DNA of 64,000 nt from Kofleriaceae bacterium (GTDB lineage Bacteria; Myxococcota_A; Polyangia; Haliangiales; Haliangiaceae). The translations under genes and the position numbers were made by a program. Location of the stretch: NCBI GenBank assembly GCA_020633495.1, contig JACKDR010000017.1, positions 122,002 through 186,001 of the forward strand, read 5' to 3'. A model generated the notes under the pieces. The model searched no databases, was not told the origin of the DNA, and saw nothing but the letters and a program-made list of their open reading frames with translations. The number at the start of each line of letters is the position of its first letter. Position 1 is the stretch's first letter. This document shows positions 9,798-18,180 of this stretch, piece after piece.

Positions 9798-11099
9798 TCA
9801 GTAGGCGTCGTGGGCGACGATCGTCGCCGCGGCGCCGGTCGCCTGCGTCAACGCGTCGCTGGCGTCGGCGGCCGTGGTCACCGCGACCGTGACGACGTCG
9901 TCGGGCCGCAGGTGGCGGGCGGCGGCGGCGCGGACCTCGTCGACGCCGAGGTCGGCCAGGCGATCGGGCAGCGTCGCGGTGTAGTCCGGCGCCAGGCCGA
10001 AGGCGACGTCGCGCACCGCGAGCTGCATGCGCTGGCGCGCGGTCGCCAGGTGGAACGGCATCGAGCCGACCAGGTAGCTGCGCGCGAAGTCGATCTCGTC
10101 CGCGGTCAGGCCGCGGGCGACCAGATCGCCGTAGAGCTGCAGGGTCAGCGCGGCGGCGTCGCCGGCGACCTCGATCGCGGTGGCCATCCACATCTCGAAC
10201 CAGTGGGCGCCGCGCGACCGCCGCAGCGAGCAGCCGGCGCCGTAGCTCCAGCCCCGCTTGACCCGGATCTCCTGCATCAGCCGCGACGAGAACATGCCGC
10301 CGAACGCGGTCTCGAGCAGCAGCATCGCGGGCGTGTCGTCGCCGCCCCAGCGCGGGCCGAGGTGGCCGAGCCTGAGCTGGGCCTGGGTGCGGTCGGCCTT
10401 GTCGACGACGACCAGCCGGCGGCCGCGGGGCGCGGCGCCCTCGTCGAACGCCGGCAGCGGCGGCGGCGGGCCGTCGGGCAGGCGCTCGACCAGGCGCTGC
10501 GCGATCGTCGCGGCGCGGTCCTCGTCGACGTCGCCGGCGACGCCGATCAGCACGTTGCGCGGCACGAACAGGCGGCGCCAGGTCGCGGCCGCGGCGTCGC
10601 GGTCGATGCGGGCCAGCGACGCGGTCGTGCCCACCGAGGTGCGGGCGTAGGCGTGGCCGGGCGCGCACTCGCGATCGAACCAGCGGGTCGCCAGGCTCGA
10701 GTCGTCGTCGTGGATCTCGTCGATGACCTGCGGGGTCTCGCGCAGCAGGCGCTCGTGCTCGAGGGCCTCGAACCGCGGCGCCGCCAGGACGTCGGCGGCG
10801 AGGTCGACGACGCGGTCGAGGTTGCGGGTCAGGCACAGCCCCGACAGCGTGACGGTGTCGCGGCCGGCGGCGACGTCGAGGACCGCGCCGAGGCCGTCGA
10901 GCGCCTCGTCGAGGGCGGCGCGGTCGAGGTCGCCGGCGCCGCGCCGCGCCAGCATCGACGCGTGCCGGGTCAGGCCCTCGACGCCGAACGGATCCGACGA
11001 CGCGCCGCTCTGGGCGCAGACCTCGAACCAGACCAGCGGCGTGTCGCCGCTGGCCTCGACGAACATGCGGGTGCCGCGCGGGCCGGGCAGGGTGCTCAC
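9798..11099 (-). CDS. M16B peptidase-like subunit lacking the zinc motif
   Basis: This 433-residue protein has the M16 (pitrilysin/processing peptidase) fold. The position of the zinc motif reads GLTRHASMLARRGAG, so HxxEH is absent and the subunit cannot bind catalytic zinc. It keeps the C-terminal M16 signature MQEIRVKRGWSYGAG, whose Arg/Tyr pair is characteristic of the non-catalytic partner in heterodimeric M16B enzymes. The GTG start at 11099 overlaps the stop of the catalytic subunit gene by four bases (GTGA), so the two are probably made in equal amounts and form one heterodimer. No signal peptide is seen, so a cytoplasmic location is likely unless it is exported with its partner. Confidence 0.88.
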   Translation of the reverse strand: MSTLPGPRGTRMFVEASGDTPLVWFEVCAQSGASSDPFGVEGLTRHASMLARRGAGDLDRAALDEALDGLGAVLDVAAGRDTVTLSGLCLTRNLDRVVDLAADVLAAPRFEALEHERLLRETPQVIDEIHDDDSSLATRWFDRECAPGHAYARTSVGTTASLARIDRDAAAATWRRLFVPRNVLIGVAGDVDEDRAATIAQRLVERLPDGPPPPLPAFDEGAAPRGRRLVVVDKADRTQAQLRLGHLGPRWGGDDTPAMLLLETAFGGMFSSRLMQEIRVKRGWSYGAGCSLRRSRGAHWFEMWMATAIEVAGDAAALTLQLYGDLVARGLTADEIDFARSYLVGSMPFHLATARQRMQLAVRDVAFGLAPDYTATLPDRLADLGVDEVRAAAARHLRPDDVVTVAVTTAADASDALTQATGAAATIVAHDAY

Positions 11100-12445
11100 G
11101 CGCCGGCTCCGGCCGCGTCGTCGCCGTCTCCACCGTCGTCGCCGTCGTCGGGCGCGTCGCCGTCGGGCTCGGCGATGACGACCGTGCGCCGGTCGCGCCG
11201 CAGGTAGTCGCGGGCGACCCGCTGGACGTCCGCGGCGGTGACCGCGGCCAGCCGCTCGGCCAGCGTCGTCAGCGACCGGAAGTCGCCCAGCGCGGTCTCG
11301 TGGTGGCCGAGCGCCTCGGCCTTGCCGTCGGCGTCGGTCAGCCCGGCCCAGAAGTCGGTCTCGACCAGGTTCTTGGCCTTGGCCAGCTCGGCCTCGGGCA
11401 CCGGGTGCTCGACCAGGCCGGCGATGACGTCGTCGATCTCGGCGAGCGCGGCCTCGGCGCGGTGGCCGCGGGCCAGGGTCGCGGCGACCCGGATCAGCGA
11501 CGGATCGCGGAACGGGGTCAGCTGGGTGTCGACGGTCGAGGCGATCTCGCGCTCGACCACCAGCCGCCGGTACAGCCGCGTCGACGGGCTGCCGGCAAGG
11601 ATCGTCGCCAGCAGGTCGAGCACCGCCCAGTCGGGGTGGCCCTGGCCCGGCGCCTTCCAGCCGCACAAGAGCCGGTCCGACGCGATCGGCTTGCCGGCGC
11701 GCAGCAGGCGCTCCTCGGTCTGCGGCGGTTCGATCGGCGGCGTCGCGTCGGGCAGCGTCGCCGCCGGGATGGCGCCGTACGCGGCCTCGACCAGCTCGAG
11801 CAGGCGCGGCTCGTCGACGTCGCCGACGACGACCAGCGTCGCGTTGTTGGGCGCGTACCAGGTCCGGTAGAAGGCGTGGATGTCGGGCAGCGGCAGGGCC
11901 CGGATGTCCTCCATCCAGCCGATCGTCGGCCACCGGTACGGGTGCACGGTGAACGCGGTCGCCATCAGCTGCTCGTCGAGCCAGCCGTCGACGTCGTCCT
12001 CGACCCGCTCGCGGCGCTCGTTGGTGACGACGTCGCGCTCGGCCTCGACCGGGCCCTCGTCGAGGACCAGCCGGGTCATCCGCTCGGCCTCGAGCCGCAC
12101 CGCCAGCTCGAGATCGCGCGCCGGCAGGCTGAGCCGGTAGTAGGTCCAGTCGACCCAGGTCGCCGCGTTGCTCTCGCCGCCGGTGCGCTCGATGACGCGA
12201 TCGATCTCGCCCGGCGGCAGGGTCTCGGTCTGGTTGAACATCAGGTGCTCGAACAGGTGCGCCATGCCGGTCCGGCCCGGCTGCTCGTGGCGCGACCCGA
12301 CCCGGAACCAGGTCTGGAACGACACCACCGGCGCCGCGCGATCGACCGCGCACAGCAGGGCGAGGCCCGACGGGGCGCGCCAGCGGCGCACCTGTAGCCC
12401 GCGGCCCAGCGGCGCTTCGGTCTCCAGCGTCCACGACGACGACAT
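11096..12445 (-). CDS. M16B zinc peptidase, catalytic subunit
   Basis: This 449-residue protein has the inverted zinc motif HLFEH (His63, Glu66, His67) in GMAHLFEHLMFNQTE and a downstream EAERDVVTNERRE stretch that supplies the third ligand. Two M16 repeats are present (about 25-235 and 245-430). The tail is Asp/Gly-rich. Its partner, the inactive M16 subunit, follows with a four-base overlap. Processing or degradation of small peptides is the family role; the substrate is not evident. The ATG at 12445 has TACAAC eight bases upstream and no Shine-Dalgarno, fitting a leaderless message. Confidence 0.9.
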   Translation of the reverse strand: MSSSWTLETEAPLGRGLQVRRWRAPSGLALLCAVDRAAPVVSFQTWFRVGSRHEQPGRTGMAHLFEHLMFNQTETLPPGEIDRVIERTGGESNAATWVDWTYYRLSLPARDLELAVRLEAERMTRLVLDEGPVEAERDVVTNERRERVEDDVDGWLDEQLMATAFTVHPYRWPTIGWMEDIRALPLPDIHAFYRTWYAPNNATLVVVGDVDEPRLLELVEAAYGAIPAATLPDATPPIEPPQTEERLLRAGKPIASDRLLCGWKAPGQGHPDWAVLDLLATILAGSPSTRLYRRLVVEREIASTVDTQLTPFRDPSLIRVAATLARGHRAEAALAEIDDVIAGLVEHPVPEAELAKAKNLVETDFWAGLTDADGKAEALGHHETALGDFRSLTTLAERLAAVTAADVQRVARDYLRRDRRTVVIAEPDGDAPDDGDDGGDGDDAAGAGA

Positions 12446-12453
12446 GGCCTGCG

Positions 12454-12459
12454 GTTGTA
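12454..12459 (-). promoter_or_regulatory. -10-like TACAAC before M16 operon
   Basis: Minus-strand TACAAC ends eight bases before the ATG at 12445. The same TACAAC with the same spacing precedes recG at 17498. Confidence 0.5.
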
Positions 12460-12483
12460 CCACGGGCGCCGCGCGCGCCACCG

Positions 12484-13674
12484 TCACGGCCACCGCGTGC
12501 CGAAGCTGGTCGTCACCGCGAGGTCGGCCTCGGCGGCGAGCGCGCGCAGCGCGGCGCGGGGCGCGAACGCTTCGGAGGGCGCCAGCACCCCGACCGGCCC
12601 GCGGTCGCGGCGCGCCAGCGCCAGCGCCGCCCAGCCGACGATCGTCGCGGTCACCCGGTAGACGTCGTGGCCCGACACCGCGACCTGGGTCTGGTCGAAC
12701 CGGCGCCGGGCCTGGGCGATCACCGTGAAGCCGGCGCGGGCCCGGGCGTCGTCGTCGGGCGGCCGGGGATCGATCTGCCGGGCCAGCCACGCGGCGACCC
12801 CGGTGCGGCCGACCAGCGGCAGGATCGGCGCGGCCAGGCGGGCGGCGCGCGCCGCCCACCCCGACCGGCTCGGCGACACGTAGGTCTGGATCCGGCGCGC
12901 CGCGACGTGGCGCGGCACCGTGATGACCTCGCCCGACGGGAACGACACCGCGTCGCGCTCGCCGCCGCGCGCCGGGCCGGCGTTGATCCGGCGCTGCTCG
13001 GCCGCCGGCGGCACCGGATCCCAGCGCTCGCGCTGCCACACCACGCCGTCCTCGGCCAGCGACGCGATCGTCGACAGCTGGGTGCCGGGCGTCGGGACGA
13101 AGTCGTCGAGGGCGTAGGTCACCGCGACCTCGTCGAGCGGATCGTCGACGGCGATCGTCGGCGCGTCGGTGGCGCGGACCGGATCGGCCGCGTCGTCGCC
13201 GCCGTCGGCGCGGTCGCGGTCGCCGCCGGCGGCGCCGGCCAACGCCGCCGCGGCCCAGCCGGCGGCGAGATCGCCGAGCGTGACCTCGAAGCCCAGGCCG
13301 CTGATCGCGCACACGCCGGCGTGGCGGGCCTCGGCCTCGTGGCGCTCGTACATCGCGCGCAGGAACGCCTGTTCGCCGGCGATGTCGAGGTAGTGGGCGC
13401 CGCTGGCGATCGCGGCCTCGAGCAGCGGCTCGCCGACCGGGCCGAACGGCCCGGCGCTGCCGACGATCACCGACGCGCCCTCGCACACCGTCGCCAGCGC
13501 GATCGGATCGTCGACCGGCGCGACCGCGATCCGGGCGTCGTCGAGCGCGTCGGCCGCGGCCTCGAGGCGCGCGGCGTCGCGCCCGGCGAGGACGACGTCG
13601 GCGCCGCGCCGCCGCAGCTCGCGGGCGATCAGCCGACCGGTGGTGCCGGAGCCGCCGTAGACGACGATGCGCAT
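12484..13674 (-). CDS. Saccharopine dehydrogenase-like NAD(P)-binding oxidoreductase
   Basis: This 396-residue protein starts MRIVVYGGSGTTGRLIARELRRRGADVVLAGRD, a Rossmann nucleotide-binding fold of the saccharopine dehydrogenase/trans-acting enoyl reductase superfamily. GPFGPVGEPLLEAAIASGAHYLDIAGE is the typical second signature. There is an acidic loop insert around residues 150-180. Members act on varied substrates (lysine biosynthesis, polyketide lipids), so the specific reaction is not assigned. It is a separate transcription unit: a TACGGT hexamer stands seven bases before the ATG. Confidence 0.8.
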   Translation of the reverse strand: MRIVVYGGSGTTGRLIARELRRRGADVVLAGRDAARLEAAADALDDARIAVAPVDDPIALATVCEGASVIVGSAGPFGPVGEPLLEAAIASGAHYLDIAGEQAFLRAMYERHEAEARHAGVCAISGLGFEVTLGDLAAGWAAAALAGAAGGDRDRADGGDDAADPVRATDAPTIAVDDPLDEVAVTYALDDFVPTPGTQLSTIASLAEDGVVWQRERWDPVPPAAEQRRINAGPARGGERDAVSFPSGEVITVPRHVAARRIQTYVSPSRSGWAARAARLAAPILPLVGRTGVAAWLARQIDPRPPDDDARARAGFTVIAQARRRFDQTQVAVSGHDVYRVTATIVGWAALALARRDRGPVGVLAPSEAFAPRAALRALAAEADLAVTTSFGTRWP

Positions 13675-13681
13675 CGCGCGG

Positions 13682-13687
13682 ACCGTA
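13682..13687 (-). promoter_or_regulatory. -10-like TACGGT before saccharopine-dehydrogenase-like gene
   Basis: Minus-strand TACGGT ends seven bases before the ATG at 13674, with no Shine-Dalgarno between. Confidence 0.45.
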
Positions 13688-13701
13688 CCACCGGCGGCGC
13701 G

Positions 13702-15180
13702 CTACAGGTCGTAGCGCACGCCCATCCAGAACGCGTGCGAGGTGCGGGCGTAGACGCCGCTGGCGGTGGGCAGCGCGTAGCCGGCGCGGACCGCGGCGCA
13801 GGCGTCGGTGTCGAAGTCGTAGCCGCTGTCGATGCAGGCCAGGCGATCGAGCGGATCGTAGGCGCCGCGGCCGGTGTCGACCGACGGCGCCAGGCCCAGG
13901 CCGTAGCCGGCCTGCAGGACCCAGGCGTGGCCGAGGCGCAGCTGGGCGCCGGCGTCGAAGGTCACCTCCAGCGGGTACGCGGTCAGCGGCGACACCCGCT
14001 CGTCGCTGGTGACGCCGCGCTGGACGCCGAGCCGGCCGCCGAGGGTGACGCGCTGGCCGAGGTCGACCTGCTCGACGCCGGCCTGGACGACGAAGCGATC
14101 GTGGAGACCGCGCGGTCGCACGTACCACTCGGGCACGCCGGCGTCGGTGAGCTCGAGCCCGTACATGCGCAGGTCGTAGCCCGACATCCGGGACAGGTTC
14201 TCCCACCGCGCCTCGCCGACGACCTCGAGGTTATCGGTGACGCGGCCGCGGATGCCGGCGCGCAGGCGGTCCGGGTAGAGGAACTTGACCGTGACCTCGC
14301 CGCTGATCGTGTCGCCGCCGTCGCGCGGCGCGCGGGTGACGTCGACGGTGCCGGTGAGCTGGACCGGATCGAGGAACAGCCCCAGCGGCAGCTGGTAGGC
14401 GACGCCGAGCCACCAGCCGTCGGCGACCCGGACGATGCCCCCGACGATGAACTCGCTCGACTCGAACGACGGCAGCGTCGCGGTGGTGGCGTCGATCGTG
14501 TAGGTCTCGGTGGCCGCCGGGTTCTCGAAGCCGCACGGCGCGCCGGCGCAGTCGCTGGTGATGCCGCGGTCGGGATCGCGGCCGGCCTCGAGCGCGGTGT
14601 CGCGGGCGAACCGCAGGTGCAGGCGGGTCTGGACCAGCTGGTAGCTGGCGCCGATCGCGATGGCGCGGCTGGGTCGGTACGAGCCGCCCAGCGCGCACAG
14701 CGCCAGCTCGCGGTGCGAGCCGCCGAGCGAGTGGTAGGCCAGGTCGCCCTCCTCGGCGGGGAAGACGTCGCCGCCGGGCAGCGCGCACTGGACCCCGGCG
14801 GCGAACTTCTGGCCGACCCGGTAGATCCCGATCGCGCCGCCGAGCGACGTCATCGGATCGAAGATCGTGGTGCTGACCGACGGGCCACCGACCAGCGCGC
14901 CGGTGTCGGGGTCGACGGTGCGACGATCGACGCGGAGCGTGTCGAGCGCGCCGGTGCCCAGGACGAAGACGTGGGTGCCCTCCGGGCCCAGGGTCATCGC
15001 CGCCGGGTTGATGCGCAGCGCCGCGGGCTGGCCCGAGGTGGCGCCGAGGAAGACCGCCCGGTCGAGGACCGGATCGCCGAGCGGCGAGGCGGCGGCGTCG
15101 GGTCCGGCGCCGCCGAGCGCGGCGGCGGCGGCGACCAGCGCGGCGGCGGCGGCGAGGCGAGGGAGTCGGACGGACCGCAC
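13702..15180 (-). CDS. FadL/OmpP1-type outer-membrane transport protein
   Basis: A long beta-barrel protein (492 residues from the chosen start) with an N-terminal signal peptide (VRLPRLAAAAALVAAAAALGG) and FadL-family features: an early ALRINPAAMTLG segment (the NPA motif of FadL/TodX proteins), alternating barrel strands, and a terminal Phe/Tyr-rich strand HAFWMGVRYDL. It would let hydrophobic substrates cross the outer membrane. Upstream in-frame starts exist at 15237 (ATG) and 15192 (GTG). The GTG at 15180 is preferred because TACCGT lies ten bases before it and the signal peptide then has normal length. The ATG at 15237 would overlap the ATG of the divergent lipoprotein gene. Confidence 0.82.
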   Translation of the reverse strand: MRSVRLPRLAAAAALVAAAAALGGAGPDAAASPLGDPVLDRAVFLGATSGQPAALRINPAAMTLGPEGTHVFVLGTGALDTLRVDRRTVDPDTGALVGGPSVSTTIFDPMTSLGGAIGIYRVGQKFAAGVQCALPGGDVFPAEEGDLAYHSLGGSHRELALCALGGSYRPSRAIAIGASYQLVQTRLHLRFARDTALEAGRDPDRGITSDCAGAPCGFENPAATETYTIDATTATLPSFESSEFIVGGIVRVADGWWLGVAYQLPLGLFLDPVQLTGTVDVTRAPRDGGDTISGEVTVKFLYPDRLRAGIRGRVTDNLEVVGEARWENLSRMSGYDLRMYGLELTDAGVPEWYVRPRGLHDRFVVQAGVEQVDLGQRVTLGGRLGVQRGVTSDERVSPLTAYPLEVTFDAGAQLRLGHAWVLQAGYGLGLAPSVDTGRGAYDPLDRLACIDSGYDFDTDACAAVRAGYALPTASGVYARTSHAFWMGVRYDL

Positions 15181-15190
15181 GGACCGACGC

Positions 15191-15238
15191 ACGGTAGCAC
15201 GCGGGCGGCTGCCTGCGCGGCGCGGCGCTGTTACCATG
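15191..15238. promoter_or_regulatory. Divergent -10-like hexamers for the FadL and HEAT-lipoprotein genes
   Basis: Minus-strand TACCGT (15191-15196) lies ten bases before the GTG at 15180. Plus-strand TACCAT (15233-15238) lies six bases before the GTG at 15245. Both genes therefore appear to be read from within a 65-base gap. Confidence 0.45.
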
Positions 15239-15244
15239 CGGCCC

Positions 15245-16579
15245 GTGTCACTCCAGCGAAGCCTCGCCCGTGCCTGCGTCGTGGTCCTGGTCGCGGTCGC
15301 CGCCCTCGGTGGCTGCGAGAAGGTCGATCACGGCAACCTCGACAAGTGGATGAACACGGCCAAGGGGCCGGACAAGATCCGCAAGGCGCTCGCCGACGGA
15401 TCGATCGATCCCGATCTGTCGGCGCACGCCGCCGAGAACCTGCTGCGCCTCAACGAGGAGGACGAGGTCCTCGAGGTCCTGCGCAAGCTCGGCGACGATC
15501 GCCGCGCCAAGGTCCTGGCCAAGCTGGCGCCGCGGCTGTGGAAGCTGGCGCGCATCGAGGGCGAGCTGACCGAGCCCAACGGCCTGCAGATCACCGCCAA
15601 GGACGCGCTCTTCGATCTGCGCGACCTCGCCAAGGACGCCACCCACGCCGAGATCGACGGCTACCTGATCGAGTGGTTCACCGGCGGCTACTACGAGGGC
15701 CGCGCCGGGCGCGGTCGCTGGAGCGGCGCCCAGGTCATGCGCGCGATCGGCGCCGCCGCCGGCGAGAAGATGATCGCCGCGGCCAACGCGGTGGTCGGCG
15801 CGCCGGCCAAGGACGGCCGCCGCATCAAGATCGGCGACGAGCTGATGCTCGGGCTCGCGGTGACCGGCCACCCCGACGCCGTCAAGTACGTCCTCGACAT
15901 CGCGGGCATGACCGATCGCGGCGACAAGAGCCTGCCCGAGCGCGCGGTGTCGGCGCTGTACCTGGCGTACGTCGAGCCGCCGAGCCAGCTGTTCCCGGTC
16001 GCCGACGGCGCCGCGCTGGTGCCGCAGGTCGACGTGCTCGAGCGCATCGCCAAGGATCACGACTCGTCGCCGCGCATGGTCAACGACGCGGTCGCGCTGA
16101 TCCGCGCCGCCGGTCCGCCGGCGTGCATCGAGCCGCTGGTGGCGCTGGTCGCGCAGCCGCACGACGACCCCATGTTCATGTGGGTCGGCGCGAACAACGC
16201 CCTGCGCTGCGGCGGCCCGGGATCGATCGTCGCGGTGGCCGAGGCGCTGCCGGCCTCGGGGCAGTTCTGGCACGAGGAGCTCGAGGGCGGGGTGGTCGGG
16301 GAGATCGCCCGGATGTCGGCCAAGGACAAGGTCCAGGCCGAGGCCCGCAAGCTCCTGGATTCTCGCAGCTGGGTCGCCCGGTGGGTCGGCGTCGAGGTGC
16401 TCGGCAAGGTCGGCACCAAGGAGGACGCCGACCGACTGGCCGCGCTGGGCAAGGACAAGGCCCGCCTGGTCGGGTACTGGGGCGATCAGTCCGGGCTGGA
16501 CAAGAAGGACCGCAAGGCCGACCCGACCCTGGGGCAGCGCGCGGCCGAGGTCGCGGCCGCCCTGCGCGGCGCGCCGTGA
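15245..16579 (+). CDS. Lipoprotein with HEAT-like helical repeats
   Basis: This 444-residue lipoprotein has the signal VSLQRSLARACVVVLVAVAALGGC (lipobox LGGC). The body is made of paired helices resembling HEAT/armadillo repeats (LLRLNEEDEVLEVLRKLGDDRRAKVLAKL; ACIEPLVALVAQPHDD; SWVARWVGVEVLGKVGTKEDADRLAAL), so a scaffold role is likely. The function is unknown. The start is GTG 15245, or ATG 15236, which encodes three extra residues. The GTG is preferred because TACCAT (15233-15238) overlaps the ATG and would place the transcription start at the GTG. Confidence 0.75.
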   Translation: MSLQRSLARACVVVLVAVAALGGCEKVDHGNLDKWMNTAKGPDKIRKALADGSIDPDLSAHAAENLLRLNEEDEVLEVLRKLGDDRRAKVLAKLAPRLWKLARIEGELTEPNGLQITAKDALFDLRDLAKDATHAEIDGYLIEWFTGGYYEGRAGRGRWSGAQVMRAIGAAAGEKMIAAANAVVGAPAKDGRRIKIGDELMLGLAVTGHPDAVKYVLDIAGMTDRGDKSLPERAVSALYLAYVEPPSQLFPVADGAALVPQVDVLERIAKDHDSSPRMVNDAVALIRAAGPPACIEPLVALVAQPHDDPMFMWVGANNALRCGGPGSIVAVAEALPASGQFWHEELEGGVVGEIARMSAKDKVQAEARKLLDSRSWVARWVGVEVLGKVGTKEDADRLAALGKDKARLVGYWGDQSGLDKKDRKADPTLGQRAAEVAAALRGAP

Positions 16580-16590
16580 CCGGCCACGAC

Positions 16591-16620
16591 TTGGGAACCC
16601 TGAGACATTGGGTGTATAGT
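16591..16620 (+). promoter_or_regulatory. Sigma-70-type promoter upstream of RHH/FHA gene
   Basis: TTGGGA (16591-16596), an 18-base spacer and TATAGT (16615-16620) make one of the best promoters in the window. It would give a leader of about 120 bases before the ATG at 16747, with AGGAG close to the start codon. The GC-rich leader can fold, but I recognise no known riboswitch. Confidence 0.6.
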
Positions 16621-16746
16621 CGCGATCGGTGAAAGGCACCCCGCGCCGTTGGAGTCGGCGCCGGTGGTGGGCTAGCCTGACGCAGATCCGTCGACCCCCG
16701 GCACTCCGCTCGCGTACGCAGGCAGCATCCCAGGAGCTTTTCGAGG

Positions 16747-17459
<713 letters not shown>

Positions 17460-17497
17460 GGCGCCCCGCGACGCGCGCCGGTGACGGACCGGTGCGG

Positions 17498-17503
17498 TAC
17501 AAC
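17498..17503 (+). promoter_or_regulatory. -10-like TACAAC before recG
   Basis: TACAAC ends eight bases before the recG ATG at 17512, with no ribosome site between them. Confidence 0.5.
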
Positions 17504-17814
17504 CGCGGTCGATGCGCGAGCTGGCGCGACACCTCGACGCGCTCCGCCGGCCGCTGGTGCTGGCGGCGGCCGACGGCTTCGCCGGACTGGATCGCGTGGC
17601 CGGAATCGGCCACGCCTTGCGCGCCGCGTGTGATCGGGTCCTGGAGGTGGCGCCCCGCCAGGACGGCCAGCCGCTGGCGCGGTGGCGGCAGACCCTGGGC
17701 GGCTGGGAGCGGCTGACCCGCGACCAGCAGGCGGTCGAGGTCGCGCGCGGGCTGCGCCTGGTGCGCGGGCTGGCGGGCAACGCGCCGCCGCCGCCCCGCG
17801 CCCTGCCGGTCGAT

Positions 17815-18180
17815 GCGCATACGGAAGCGGTTACGGAAGCGGCCACGGCAGCGGCCACGGCCACGGCCACGGACGCGGTCACGGCCACGGCAGCGGCCAC
17901 GGCCACGGACGCGGTCACGGCCACGGCCACGGCCACGGACGCGGTCACGGCCACGGCCACGGCCACGGACGCGGTCACGGTTTCCGGAGGCGGAGGCGGA
18001 GGCGGAGGCGGAGGCGGAGGCGGGGCCGGAGGCGGAGGCGGAGGCGGAGGCGGAGGCGGAGGCGGAGGCGGATCGGGCACGGGCACGGGCACGGGCACGG
18101 GCACGGGGACCAGAGGCAGAACCAGATCCGGATCGGGCACGGGCACGGGCACGGGCACGGGCACGGGCACGGGCGCGCGA
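17815..18180 (+). repeat. Hexanucleotide microsatellite tract inside recG
   Basis: This in-frame tract consists of several hexamer families: GGCCAC-type units (about 17840-17980), GGAGGC units (about 17986-18070, with one GGGGCC interruption), (GGGCAC)5 at 18075-18104 and (GGGCAC)6 at 18135-18170. Every unit is six bases, so gain or loss by slippage would change protein length without breaking the frame. Confidence 0.9.

Noticed and set aside
16621..16746. Possible riboswitch in the long leader of the RHH/FHA gene
   Set aside because: The leader folds because it is GC-rich, but I could not match the conserved cores of c-di-GMP or other known riboswitches.
17986..18170. CRISPR-like array
   Set aside because: Units are six-base repeats without spacers and lie in frame inside recG.
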